Below, piece after piece: positions 17,599 through 26,217 of a stretch of 64,000 bases of DNA. The DNA comes from Bacteroidales bacterium (lineage in GTDB: Bacteria > Bacteroidota > Bacteroidia > Bacteroidales > UBA932). Positions within the stretch are counted from its first letter, which is position 1; every line of letters starts with the position of its first letter. The notes under the pieces were generated by a model. That model saw nothing but the letters and a program-made list of their open reading frames with translations, was not told the DNA's origin and made no database searches. The translations under genes and the position numbers were made by a program. Location: the NCBI GenBank assembly GCA_016285455.1, contig JAEEQS010000004.1:1-64000 (forward strand). Direction: 5' to 3'.

Positions 17599-19830
17599 AT
17601 GAGGAAGTTTTTTTTATACGCATTTTTGCCTGCAATATGTATTTGCTCAGCGACGTGGGCTAAAGCCCAGGATACCCTGAGCCAGAAGCGCCTTGACAGC
17701 ATCATTGTTTCAACGTCCAGGGCCGGAGTGTATACTCCAGTGGCAAATACCACTTTAGGCCACGATGTGGTGGAGAGGGTTCCATCTACATATTCTCTGC
17801 CTATGATGTTGAATATGCTGCCTTCTGTGGTTGCCACTACTGAGGGGGGCCTGGCACTTGGCTACAGCAATATGAGAGTCAGGGGAAGCGACGCTTCAAG
17901 GACCAATGTCACCCTTAACGGCATTGCTATCAACGACGGTGAAAGCCAGGAGGTTATCTGGGCCAATATCCCGTCTCTGCCCAATTTCCTGGAGAGCGTT
18001 CAGCTCCAAAGGGGAGCGGGAACCAGCGTCAACGGTCCTGGGGCATTCGGGGCTACCCTGAATATGCAGACCAAGACTCCATCATCCAATCCTTACGCAA
18101 ACGTGGATTTCTCTGCCGGAAGCTACAAGACATTTATGGAAAGCATAGCCGTTGGATCCGGTTCTATGGAAAGCATTGGCAAGGGCTATTTCAACGTGGA
18201 TCTGGCCTACAACCACGCCCTCACCCGTGGCTATATCCGCAACGCCAAGGCCAACCTCAATTCCCTTATGGCTTCCGCATCCTGGAGGAACGAAAAAAGC
18301 AGCGTCAAGTTCATCTATATGCTTGGTTCACAGCATACGGGAATCACCTGGGAGGGCTGTCCGATAGACATCTACTACACCAACCGCAAGTATAACGTTG
18401 CGGGTGAGTATTACGACGACCAAGGAAACGTGCATTACTACGACAACGAGACCGACAACTACACCCAACACCATTTCCAGCTGCATTACGTTCATCAGTT
18501 CTCGCCCAAACTTACTCTTGCCTCAACTCTGCATTTTACCAAGGGAGACGGTTTTTACGAGAACTACAAATACAATGTCAAGTTCTCTAAGTACGGTCTT
18601 GATCCTCAGACAATAGGCGGCGTAACCTACAAGAAGACAGATGTGATCATCCGCCAGAGCATGGACAACAGTTATGTTGCCGGCGCATTAAATCTCAAAT
18701 ACAAGGCAAATGCTGTGGACTTTGCGGCTGGGGTAAACTATTCTTTCTACGACGGAGACCATTTCGGCAACATTCTCTGGAGCAAGTACAACCAGAACCT
18801 GGACTTGTCAAAGCCTTGGTACACAAACAACGGCAAAAAGGCAGACGCTAGCGCCTTTGCCAAGGCTGAGATCACAATCGCGAGGAATCTTACAGGCTTC
18901 ATAGACCTCCAGTATCGCTTCATCAACTTCAAATTAAGCGGTATGGACAAAGATTTCGTGGGGCTTGACAACAAGAAGGATTATAACTTCTTCAATCCCA
19001 AGATCGGAATGAACTACTGCATCGGCAAAGACGGCAAGCTGTTCTATTCCATTTCAATTGCCCATCGCGAGCCTAGCCGCAGCGATATCAAAGAGTCCAT
19101 CAAGGCCGGAAAGCAGGATCTCCTCAAGAGCGAGCGTATGCTGGACTATGAGCTTGGCTATCAGTTCAGAAGGCGTAACTCAGGCTTCCAGATCAACCTC
19201 TATTCAATGAATTACAGGAACCAGCTGGTTTCTACCGGCAGGCTCACCGAGACCGGTTATGTAATCCAGGAGAACATTCCTGACAGTTACAGAAGGGGAG
19301 TGGAGGTTTCTGGCCTTTATTCACCGATAGACCAAATGCTTTTCTTTGCCACCGCCACTTATTCCAAGAACAAGCTAAAGAACTACACTCTCTTTGTGGA
19401 TGCTTACGATAACGCAGAGGACTGGAATCCGACTCCGCAGCATCAAGTATTCCTCAAGAAATCCAATCTCACTCTTTCTCCTGAGCTGATCGCTTCCGGC
19501 GGCTTTACCTTAACTCCGGAAAAGAACACCAACATTACTTTAACCGGCAAATATGTGGGCAAACAGTATATGGACAACTCCAGCCTGGAGGTAGCAAAGG
19601 TGCCTTCTTATTTCACGATGAGCTTGGATGCCGCCAAGACATTTGTCTTCAAGAACAATAGCAAACTGCGCATTTCATTTTGCGTAGATAATCTTCTGAA
19701 CCGCAAATACTACTCCTACGGCTGGATTTACCGCGCTGTCTTTGATGACGGCTCGGATGACTACATAGAAAAAGGCGTTTACGCCCAGGCCACCATCCAC
19801 TTCATAGGCAAAATCCAATTCACTTTCTAA
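17599..19830 (+). CDS. TonB-dependent outer-membrane receptor, TPP-regulated (thiamine uptake)
   Basis: 743-residue outer-membrane receptor with signal peptide (cut near ATWAKAQ, residue 24). The plug domain follows at about 35-160 (RVRGSDASRTNVTLNGIAINDGE; VQLQRGAGTSVNGPGAFGATL), then a 22-strand-type barrel ending in Phe (GKIQFTF). The riboswitch in front and the PnuT-type permease overlapping its stop (TAATG) point to thiamine or thiamine phosphates as the ligand; this pairing is known in Bacteroidota. No N-terminal carboxypeptidase-like (SusC-type) extension is present, so it is a classical receptor rather than a SusC protein. Confidence 0.93.
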   Translation: MRKFFLYAFLPAICICSATWAKAQDTLSQKRLDSIIVSTSRAGVYTPVANTTLGHDVVERVPSTYSLPMMLNMLPSVVATTEGGLALGYSNMRVRGSDASRTNVTLNGIAINDGESQEVIWANIPSLPNFLESVQLQRGAGTSVNGPGAFGATLNMQTKTPSSNPYANVDFSAGSYKTFMESIAVGSGSMESIGKGYFNVDLAYNHALTRGYIRNAKANLNSLMASASWRNEKSSVKFIYMLGSQHTGITWEGCPIDIYYTNRKYNVAGEYYDDQGNVHYYDNETDNYTQHHFQLHYVHQFSPKLTLASTLHFTKGDGFYENYKYNVKFSKYGLDPQTIGGVTYKKTDVIIRQSMDNSYVAGALNLKYKANAVDFAAGVNYSFYDGDHFGNILWSKYNQNLDLSKPWYTNNGKKADASAFAKAEITIARNLTGFIDLQYRFINFKLSGMDKDFVGLDNKKDYNFFNPKIGMNYCIGKDGKLFYSISIAHREPSRSDIKESIKAGKQDLLKSERMLDYELGYQFRRRNSGFQINLYSMNYRNQLVSTGRLTETGYVIQENIPDSYRRGVEVSGLYSPIDQMLFFATATYSKNKLKNYTLFVDAYDNAEDWNPTPQHQVFLKKSNLTLSPELIASGGFTLTPEKNTNITLTGKYVGKQYMDNSSLEVAKVPSYFTMSLDAAKTFVFKNNSKLRISFCVDNLLNRKYYSYGWIYRAVFDDGSDDYIEKGVYAQATIHFIGKIQFTF

Positions 19831-20447
19831 TGGAACAGACGCTTCAATACTTGCAGCAAAACTGGCTGGAGATTTTCTCTCTTGTAACCGGCCTGATCTT
19901 CCTGATTCTTGAGATCAGGCAGAAGAACGCAATGTGGGTGGTTTGCATATTCTCTTCGTCCGTTGCCGCCATTGTCTTCCTGAATGAAAAGCTCTACGCT
20001 TCAATGGCCCTCAACGTCTATTACGTAATAACTGCAATCTGGGGGCTATTCACCTGGATAAGAGATTCACGAAAACTCAGGACAGAATCTGTCGCTGAGG
20101 CAAGCAATAAAGACAAAATCCATCTGTCAAAGCTTACTTGCAAGATTGTTCTCATAAGCATTGTCTGCTTCATAATTCTCACTCCGGTTATTTACAAGAT
20201 TCTGATATATCTCGGCGACAGCTCATCAATTCTTGATGCCATTGTTCTGGTAATGAGCATAATCGCTACAGTATGGCTGGTGAAATCCTATCCTCAGCAG
20301 TGGCTTGTCTGGATTGTTGCGGACATCCTTTCCACAACGCTTTGCCTGACTCAGGGAATGTACTGGATGGCAGCCCTCTACGCCTTCTACACTCTTTCCG
20401 CCGTTTACGGTTACATTCACTGGAAGAGGCGGGGAGTATACGTGTAA
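19830..20447 (+). CDS. pnuT: PnuC-family thiamine transporter (PnuT)
   Basis: 205-residue inner-membrane protein with about seven membrane segments of the PnuC/SemiSWEET-like vitamin transporter group (LEIFSLVTGLIFLILEIRQ; YYVITAIWGLFTW; closing YAFYTLSAVYGYIHWKRR). The family moves nicotinamide riboside, riboflavin or thiamine. The TPP riboswitch and overlap with the receptor gene make thiamine the best choice, trapped afterwards by phosphorylation. The thiamine pyrophosphokinase gene often found third in this operon in Bacteroidota is absent here; the next gene is an amino-sugar kinase. Confidence 0.88.
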   Translation: MEQTLQYLQQNWLEIFSLVTGLIFLILEIRQKNAMWVVCIFSSSVAAIVFLNEKLYASMALNVYYVITAIWGLFTWIRDSRKLRTESVAEASNKDKIHLSKLTCKIVLISIVCFIILTPVIYKILIYLGDSSSILDAIVLVMSIIATVWLVKSYPQQWLVWIVADILSTTLCLTQGMYWMAALYAFYTLSAVYGYIHWKRRGVYV

Positions 20448-20449
20448 AT

Positions 20450-20479
20450 TTATTCCTTTAGGAATAATTCGTATATTTG
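20450..20479 (+). promoter_or_regulatory. Inverted repeat and -7 box ahead of the kinase/murQ operon
   Basis: TTATTCC-TTTA-GGAATAA (20450-20467) is a 7-base inverted repeat. It is followed 4 bases later by TATATTTG (20472-20479), a TAnnTTTG -7 box 43 bases before the ATG at 20523. The repeat overlaps the likely -33 zone, so it could be an operator; it could also be a weak terminator for the thiamine operon. Confidence 0.5.
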
Positions 20480-20522
20480 TACAATTTGTTTAGCGAGAAA
20501 TAATAATTCAAAACATTATAAG

Positions 20523-21371
20523 ATGATATTAGTAGCAGACAGCGGCTCAACCAAGGTGGATTGGGTTGCAATCAAGGAAGACGGAACAACCGTTTCTGTT
20601 AAGACCGCCGGTATCAATCCGGTTTTCATAACAAGAGAGAAGATAGTCGAAATACTCAGGACAAGCCTGGAATCAATACTTGGAGACAATGTTACCGAGG
20701 TTTATTTCTATGGGGCGGGAGTTGTGTCTGACTCTGTAGGAAGTGATCTGGAAGGCGCTTTCCAGGAAGTTTTCCCTGGAGTGAAGTGCTATGCAGCATC
20801 AGACATGCTGGCAGCTGCAAGGGCTCTTTGCGGAGACGGGAAAGGCATTGCCTGCATCATAGGAACCGGAGCCAATTCCTGCTTCTTTGACGGAGAGAAG
20901 ATGGCTGAGCACGTGAATGCCGGAGGCTTTATCCTCGGCGACGAGGCCAGCGGCGGATACTTTGGAAAGAGGCTGATCTCAGACTTTATCAAGGGCCTGT
21001 TCCCTAAGGACATAGAGAAGGCTTTCATAGACAAGTATGACCTCGACTACCTGAAGATTGTAGACAGGGTTTACAAGCAGCCTTCTCCTAACAGGTTCCT
21101 GGCTCAGTTCTCTTATTTCATTGAAGAATTCCGCGAAACCGAATATATGCAGAACCTGCTGAAGTCTGGATTCAAGGATTTCATTACCAGAAACGTTTAC
21201 GGATATAACTATCACGATTATCCAATGAACGTTGTAGGATCAATAGGCTTCATTTTCCGTCGCGAGCTGGAGGAAGTGGCAGCAGAGTGCGGAGTGAAGG
21301 TCGGCAAGATCCTCAAGAGCCCGATAGACGGACTGATTGATTACCATAAGAAGAAATATCTCGGAGAATAG
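20523..21371 (+). CDS. BadF/BadG-type N-acetylglucosamine or N-acetylmuramic acid kinase
   Basis: Phosphorylates an N-acetylated amino sugar at C6 using ATP; cytoplasmic. 282 residues with the ASKHA-fold signatures: LVADSGSTKVDW (phosphate 1) at the start, IGTGANSCFF (phosphate 2) near residue 120, and a GFILGDEASGGYFGKRL loop typical of GlcNAc-kinase-like members. It is 3 bases upstream of murQ. This pairing argues for MurNAc 6-phosphate as product, as for MurK enzymes of the same family, but GlcNAc use cannot be excluded. First gene of the long plus-strand cluster. Confidence 0.87.
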   Translation: MILVADSGSTKVDWVAIKEDGTTVSVKTAGINPVFITREKIVEILRTSLESILGDNVTEVYFYGAGVVSDSVGSDLEGAFQEVFPGVKCYAASDMLAAARALCGDGKGIACIIGTGANSCFFDGEKMAEHVNAGGFILGDEASGGYFGKRLISDFIKGLFPKDIEKAFIDKYDLDYLKIVDRVYKQPSPNRFLAQFSYFIEEFRETEYMQNLLKSGFKDFITRNVYGYNYHDYPMNVVGSIGFIFRRELEEVAAECGVKVGKILKSPIDGLIDYHKKKYLGE

Positions 21372-21374
21372 AAT

Positions 21375-22196
21375 ATGAGCGTAAAGAAAATAACTGAACA
21401 GGCTTCCAATTATTCAGACCTGGACAAGATGACAACCGGGGAGCTTATCCGCGGAATGAATGCAGAAGACAAGACAGTGCCTTATGCAGTGGAGAAATGC
21501 CTCCCGCAAGTTGAGAAATTCATAGACCTGCTGGTTGAGAGAATGAAGAAGGGCGGAAGGCTCTTCTATCTTGGAGCAGGAACCAGCGGAAGGCTGGGCA
21601 TATTGGATGCCAGCGAGATACCACCTACATACGGAGCTCCGTTCGACCTGGTTATCGGCCTGATAGCCGGAGGAGACGGCGCCATCCGCAAGGCAGTGGA
21701 GAATGCCGAGGACGATTACGATATGGGATGGGCAGACCTGCAGAAATTCAACATCGGCGGATATGATTCAGTAGTGGGAATAGCCGCCAGCGGATCTACT
21801 CCATACGTTGTGGGCGCCTGTGCAAAGGCTCGTGAAATGGGACTTCTGACCGGATGCATCACCTGCAACCCTGGCGCCAAGGTGGCAGAAGTTGTGGATA
21901 TCCCTATGGTTGCCGTGGTAGGCCCTGAGTTTGTAACAGGCTCAACCAGAATGAAGAGCGGTACGGCCCAGAAGCTGATACTCAATATGATATCCACCTC
22001 GGCGATGATCAAGCTCGGCCACGTGAAGGGCAACAAGATGGTGGATATGCAGCTGTCCAACGCCAAGCTGGTAGACAGGGGTACCCGCATGATAATGGAC
22101 GAGACCGGAATCAAGGAATATGAACTTGCCAAGGAGTATCTGCTCAAGTACGGCTCTGTCCGTAAGGGAGTAATTGCTTACAAGGAAGGAAAATAG
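21375..22196 (+). CDS. murQ: N-acetylmuramic acid 6-phosphate etherase
   Basis: Cleaves the D-lactyl ether of MurNAc 6-phosphate to give GlcNAc 6-phosphate and D-lactate. 273 residues with the SIS fold. Highly conserved blocks are present: FYLGAGTSGRLGILDASEIPPTYG (catalytic Glu in ASEIPPT near residue 83), the AVENAEDD segment, GIAASGSTPYVVGA and PEFVTGSTRMKSGTAQK. Slightly shorter than the E. coli enzyme because the C-terminal helical tail is cut back. Directly follows the sugar kinase, completing a MurNAc salvage step. Confidence 0.96.
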   Translation: MSVKKITEQASNYSDLDKMTTGELIRGMNAEDKTVPYAVEKCLPQVEKFIDLLVERMKKGGRLFYLGAGTSGRLGILDASEIPPTYGAPFDLVIGLIAGGDGAIRKAVENAEDDYDMGWADLQKFNIGGYDSVVGIAASGSTPYVVGACAKAREMGLLTGCITCNPGAKVAEVVDIPMVAVVGPEFVTGSTRMKSGTAQKLILNMISTSAMIKLGHVKGNKMVDMQLSNAKLVDRGTRMIMDETGIKEYELAKEYLLKYGSVRKGVIAYKEGK

Positions 22197-22201
22197 ACGA
22201 T

Positions 22202-22807
22202 ATGGGATATTCTTCCAAGCTGCTGGAGAAGGCGGTGGACCAGTTTTCCACCCTGCCCGGAATCGGGAAGAAGAGCGCCCTGAGGATGGCGCTCCATATG
22301 CTTAGGCAGCCGAAGGAGAATGTGGAATTGTTTGCCTCAGCGATTGTTGGAATGGCAAACAATGTCAAGCACTGCAAGGTGTGCAATATGGTCTGCGACG
22401 AGGAGCTGTGCCCAGTATGTTCAGACCCAAGGCGCAACCGCAGCCTGATTTGCGTGGTAGAGAGCGTCAGAGATGTACTCAGCATAGAGAACACGCAGAT
22501 ATACAACGGTCTGTACCACGTGCTTGACGGCATAATCAGCCCTATGGACGGCGTGGGGCCTGGTGACCTTCCCATCGCTGAGCTGGAAGAAAGAGTTTCC
22601 TCCGGCCAAGTGAAGGAAGTGGTGCTGGCGCTTTCCACTAGCATGGAAGGGGAGACAACCTCCTATTTCCTTTACAACAGGCTGAAAAAGTACGACATTA
22701 AGATTACAACAATTGCAAGGGGAGTGGCATTCGGAGACGACCTCGAGTACACCGACGAGCTCACGCTTGCAAAGAGCATAGAAAACAGACAATTATTTAA
22801 AATCTAG
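22202..22807 (+). CDS. recR: Recombination mediator RecR
   Basis: Works with RecF/RecO to load RecA at single-strand gaps. 201 residues: N-terminal helix-hairpin-helix (LPGIGKKSALRMALHML), the four-Cys zinc motif CKVC...CPVC near residues 58-75, and a TOPRIM domain (ICVVESVRDVLSIENT; GVGPGDLP). Full length. It sits 5 bases after murQ and 4 bases before the SSS symporter, so a housekeeping repair gene is read with the amino-sugar genes. Confidence 0.97.
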   Translation: MGYSSKLLEKAVDQFSTLPGIGKKSALRMALHMLRQPKENVELFASAIVGMANNVKHCKVCNMVCDEELCPVCSDPRRNRSLICVVESVRDVLSIENTQIYNGLYHVLDGIISPMDGVGPGDLPIAELEERVSSGQVKEVVLALSTSMEGETTSYFLYNRLKKYDIKITTIARGVAFGDDLEYTDELTLAKSIENRQLFKI

Positions 22808-22811
22808 CAAT

Positions 22812-24290
22812 ATGAATTCAACAATACTGCTTGTAACGTTCCTGGTTTATACCGCTATACTGTTCCTGATAGCGTATCTGACAAGCCGCAAGGCAGACAA
22901 CAGCTCTTATTTTACCGGAAACCGCAAGTCGAACTGGTTTGTGGTGGCATACGGAATGATAGGGGCGTCGCTGAGCGGCGTGAGCTTTATGAGCGTGCCT
23001 GGAAACGTGTATAACGAGAGATTCTGGTACCTGCCGATGCTTATAGGTTTCATTTTCGGATACCTGATCATAGCGCTGGTCCTGCTTCCGCTGTATTTCA
23101 AGATGAACCTTACATCCATCTATTCATATCTGGAGAAGAGGTTCGGAATATGCAGCTACAAGACCGGAGCTTCTTTCTTCATCATTTCCAGGTTCCTGGG
23201 AGCAACCGTCAGAACGTTCCTGGTAGTATTCGTGCTTTATAACTTTGTGCTGGTAAGGCCAGACGGAAGCCATCTGATGCCGTTCTGGGTAGCGGCTGCA
23301 ATCTTTGTACTGATTGCAATCCTCTACACATTGAAAGGTGGAGTGAAGACCATAATCTGGACAGACACATTCCAGACAACCTTTATGATTGTGGCTGTGG
23401 TGCTGTCTCTGGTGTTCATCTGCAAGGAGCTCGGCTGGGGTTTCGGCGATATGCTCTCAAACGTGCATTCTGACCCGCACTCAGACATATTTGATACAGA
23501 CTGGAGCCACGGAACTCACTGGCTGAAGAGGTTTATCAGCGGACTGGTTGTTCCTGTTGCAATGACGGGTCTGGACCAGAGCATGATCCAGAAGAGCCTC
23601 AGCTGCAAGAACTTGAAAGAGAGCCAGAAAAATATGATGACTTCTGTTGCGATGATGATTCCTGTGAATCTCCTGTTCCTGATAATCGGAGCAGTTCTGG
23701 CAATCTTCATGACCAATCATCCAGAGCTTCTGACATCAGTTACCAAGGCAGCCGGCGGAATTGAGGCAGACAAGATATTCCCTACAGTTGCACTCAGCCT
23801 GAGGCCTATAGTTGGAGTTGTATTCTTCATCGGACTGATATCAGCCGCCTATCCTTCCTGCGCCAACGCCATCACTTCCCTTACCACATCGGCGAGCATA
23901 GACCTGATAGGGATGGAGAAAAAAGACTGGGATGACAACAAGAAAAAGAATGTAAGGCAGAGAGTAAACATTCTCATCTCCATTCTGTTCGTGCTGATGA
24001 TGGTGGCCTTCAACTACCTCAAGAGCGACTCAGTGATCAATATGGTATATGCCATAGCATCATATACTTACGGTCCTCTGCTGGGCCTGTTTATGTACGG
24101 CATCTTGACCAAGAAGGGCACTTGCGACAAGGCTGTTCCGTTCATCTGCGTGCTGGTCCCTGTTATCTGCTACTGCATCCAGAACAAGGTGTTCGGATGG
24201 GGCTACGATTTCGGATTCGCGCTGATAATCGTGATTGCCGCCCTTACATTCCTGGGAATGTTGCTGTTTGCAAAGAAAAAAAATTCTTAA
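22812..24290 (+). CDS. Sodium:solute symporter (SSS family)
   Basis: 492-residue inner-membrane transporter with about 13 membrane segments. SSS features include GASLSGVSFMSVPGNVY near residue 57, the RFLGATVRTFLV segment, and GLDQSMIQKSLSCKN near residue 255 followed by SAAYPSCANAITSLTTSASIDL, close to the sodium site. SSS members carry sugars, sialic acid, amino acids or vitamins. The kinase and murQ upstream suggest an amino sugar such as MurNAc or GlcNAc, by inference only. Its stop codon TAA forms the start of the -7 box of the next gene. Confidence 0.9.
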   Translation: MNSTILLVTFLVYTAILFLIAYLTSRKADNSSYFTGNRKSNWFVVAYGMIGASLSGVSFMSVPGNVYNERFWYLPMLIGFIFGYLIIALVLLPLYFKMNLTSIYSYLEKRFGICSYKTGASFFIISRFLGATVRTFLVVFVLYNFVLVRPDGSHLMPFWVAAAIFVLIAILYTLKGGVKTIIWTDTFQTTFMIVAVVLSLVFICKELGWGFGDMLSNVHSDPHSDIFDTDWSHGTHWLKRFISGLVVPVAMTGLDQSMIQKSLSCKNLKESQKNMMTSVAMMIPVNLLFLIIGAVLAIFMTNHPELLTSVTKAAGGIEADKIFPTVALSLRPIVGVVFFIGLISAAYPSCANAITSLTTSASIDLIGMEKKDWDDNKKKNVRQRVNILISILFVLMMVAFNYLKSDSVINMVYAIASYTYGPLLGLFMYGILTKKGTCDKAVPFICVLVPVICYCIQNKVFGWGYDFGFALIIVIAALTFLGMLLFAKKKNS

Positions 24291-24295
24291 ATTTG
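24288..24295 (+). promoter_or_regulatory. -7 box (TAAATTTG) of corA overlapping the symporter stop codon
   Basis: Matches TAnnTTTG; the first three bases are the TAA of the upstream gene. Predicted transcription start is near 24301, leaving a leader of about 54 bases that carries the small ORF at 24317. Confidence 0.6.
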
Positions 24296-24316
24296 TGCGA
24301 TTAAGGATAATCCGCT

Positions 24317-24358
24317 ATGTCTAACTCTATAATCATAAAGAAGGAGGCCGGAGTATGA
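24317..24358 (+). CDS. Possible 13-codon leader peptide overlapping corA
   Basis: ATG at 24317 opens a frame reading MSNSIIIKKEAGV and stops at TGA 24356-24358, overlapping the corA start as ATGA. The GGAGG at 24343-24347 that serves corA lies within the peptide's Lys-Glu-Ala codons, so ribosomes on the small frame would cover or deliver to the corA start. Enteric Mg2+ transporter genes, including corA of Salmonella, are known to have regulatory leader ORFs; whether this is equivalent is inference. It is short enough to arise by chance. Confidence 0.4.
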   Translation: MSNSIIIKKEAGV

Positions 24359-25314
24359 TTCAGGTGTTCTACAAATCTAAGGGGCAGATCCTTACTACCT
24401 CTGATGTAAAGGAATTGACAGAGAATTTGGGATTTGATGATGTCCTGTGGATAGATTTGTACGAACCCGACAGAGTTGAGACGCAAGCGGTTGAGGAATT
24501 CCTGGAAACCACTCTCCAGAGCAGGGCTCAGGCTGAGGAGATCGAGAGTTCATCTCGCTATTCAGAAACAGACAACGCAATCTTTGCAAATACAGACTTC
24601 ATTTCCCCGGGGCCTGACAGCTACACCGAGGAAAGCGTTTCTTTTGTAATCAACGAGGGAGTTCTGGTTACTACCCGCCAGGCTCCTCTGCGTACCATTA
24701 CCGAATTCCAGAAGAGGATGGGCTATTCTTACAAGCTCTATCCTACAGGCTATCATATCTTTGTGGCCATTATGGAGAATAGGGTGGACCTTGATGCCGA
24801 TATGATTGAGGTGATGGCCAAGGAGATTGAGAAATTCGGCCGCAACGTCAATGTGGGAGCCAAGGTCAATGAAGACTTCCTTCTGGATATCAACCAGATG
24901 CAGGAGAATACGATGATGGTGAGGGAGAACATCGTGGATAAACAGCGTATTGTTACCGCCCTTACCCGAAGCGACAAGTTCCCAAGCGATATCCGCCCGA
25001 GGCTGGACGTTCTTGTAAACGATATCGCCTCCCTTCTGAACCACACCAACTTCAATTTCGAAAGGCTTGAATATTTGCAGAATACGGTGCTTGGTCTTAT
25101 CAACCTTGAGCAGAACAAGATAATGAGGATCCTGACATACGTATCCCTTCTGTTCATGCCGCCGACTCTGATTTCCGGTATCTTCGGAATGAACGTCAGG
25201 CTTCCGATTTTCGGAGAGGAATTCGGCCTTAGAGACTTCAGTATCATAATGATGGTGATGCTGGTATCGGTATTTCTGGCATCGCTTCTTTTCAGGAAAA
25301 GAAAATCCAAATAG
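24355..25314 (+). CDS. corA: CorA-family magnesium/divalent cation transporter
   Basis: Pentameric inner-membrane Mg2+ (Co2+, Ni2+) channel. 319 residues: N-terminal cytoplasmic alpha/beta domain, a long helix with many acidic and Gln residues at about 160-255, and two C-terminal membrane helices. The first ends in the diagnostic GMN (IFGMNVRLP near residue 280), here Phe-Gly-Met-Asn instead of the usual Tyr. The positively charged tail is RKRKSK. The start at 24355 has a strong GGAGG 8 bases upstream. The ROK gene starts 2 bases after the stop. Confidence 0.95.
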   Translation: MIQVFYKSKGQILTTSDVKELTENLGFDDVLWIDLYEPDRVETQAVEEFLETTLQSRAQAEEIESSSRYSETDNAIFANTDFISPGPDSYTEESVSFVINEGVLVTTRQAPLRTITEFQKRMGYSYKLYPTGYHIFVAIMENRVDLDADMIEVMAKEIEKFGRNVNVGAKVNEDFLLDINQMQENTMMVRENIVDKQRIVTALTRSDKFPSDIRPRLDVLVNDIASLLNHTNFNFERLEYLQNTVLGLINLEQNKIMRILTYVSLLFMPPTLISGIFGMNVRLPIFGEEFGLRDFSIIMMVMLVSVFLASLLFRKRKSK

Positions 25315-25316
25315 TA

Positions 25317-26207
25317 ATGGCACTTTTAGGTATAGATCTGGGAGCCACCAAGATATCTGCCGCCATTTTCAACGATCAGGGAGATATCCTTGAAAGGCGC
25401 TACACCCTTCTGGAAGGCCGCGCAGGTGATGAAGCGGGCAGTCTTGTGGGTGAAACTATCAAATCGCTGATTAAAGAAACTGATATTTCGGGGGCGGGAA
25501 TTTGCGTCCCCGGAATTGTTTATTCCAAGAAGGGTACGGTCTGGTGCCCGAATATCCCGGGCTGGGACGATTATCCTCTGGCCAAGACTTTGAAAAATGC
25601 TCTCGGCAATATAAGAATTGAGATTGAAAGCGACCGTACCTGCTACATACTCGGCGAGAAGTGGAGAGGAGCGGCTAAAGGATGCGACAATGCTATCTAT
25701 CTGGCGGTGGGCAGCGGCATCGGAGCCGGCATTCTGCTGGACGGCAGGGTGATACACGGGGCGGACGATATAGTTGGAGCTACCGGCTGGATGGCTCTTG
25801 AATCTGATTACGACTCTGACTGGGACAAATGCGGATGTTTTGAGACTTACGCTTCCGGCAACGGAATAGGCTATCAGGCCAGCAAGCTCTACGGCCGTGA
25901 GGTTTCTTCCTACGAAGTGTTTGAAGGCTATGCCAAAGGCGATGAAACTGCAGTAAAGGTTATCCGCAAGGCAGTTCAGATGTGGGGCAAGGGAGCGGCA
26001 AACCTGGTGAGCCTATTCAATCCTGAAATCATAGTTTGGGGCGGCGGAGTCTTCTCCGGCCCAGCCAAGGAACTTATACCTGACATATACGCGGAAGCCC
26101 TGAAATGGGCTCAGCCGATTGCCATTCGCAAAACCCGGTTCTGTGCTTCAGAAGTTGGCTCAGATGCTGCTTTGCTTGGTGCCGGATATCTTGTAAGAAA
26201 CAAATAA
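25317..26207 (+). CDS. ROK-family sugar kinase (glucokinase/N-acetylhexosamine kinase-like)
   Basis: 296-residue cytoplasmic kinase with the ASKHA nucleotide fold: GIDLGATKISAAIF at the start, AVGSGIGAGILLDGRVIHGADDIVGATGW in the middle and a VWGGGVFSG loop near residue 240. The zinc site normally written CxCGxxGCxE is reduced to KCGCFE, so metal binding may be altered or lost. Substrate may be glucose or an amino sugar; the neighbouring murQ and GH3 genes favour N-acetylhexosamines. No DNA-binding domain, so not a ROK repressor. Confidence 0.87.
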   Translation: MALLGIDLGATKISAAIFNDQGDILERRYTLLEGRAGDEAGSLVGETIKSLIKETDISGAGICVPGIVYSKKGTVWCPNIPGWDDYPLAKTLKNALGNIRIEIESDRTCYILGEKWRGAAKGCDNAIYLAVGSGIGAGILLDGRVIHGADDIVGATGWMALESDYDSDWDKCGCFETYASGNGIGYQASKLYGREVSSYEVFEGYAKGDETAVKVIRKAVQMWGKGAANLVSLFNPEIIVWGGGVFSGPAKELIPDIYAEALKWAQPIAIRKTRFCASEVGSDAALLGAGYLVRNK

Positions 26208-26217
26208 TGATCAATAT

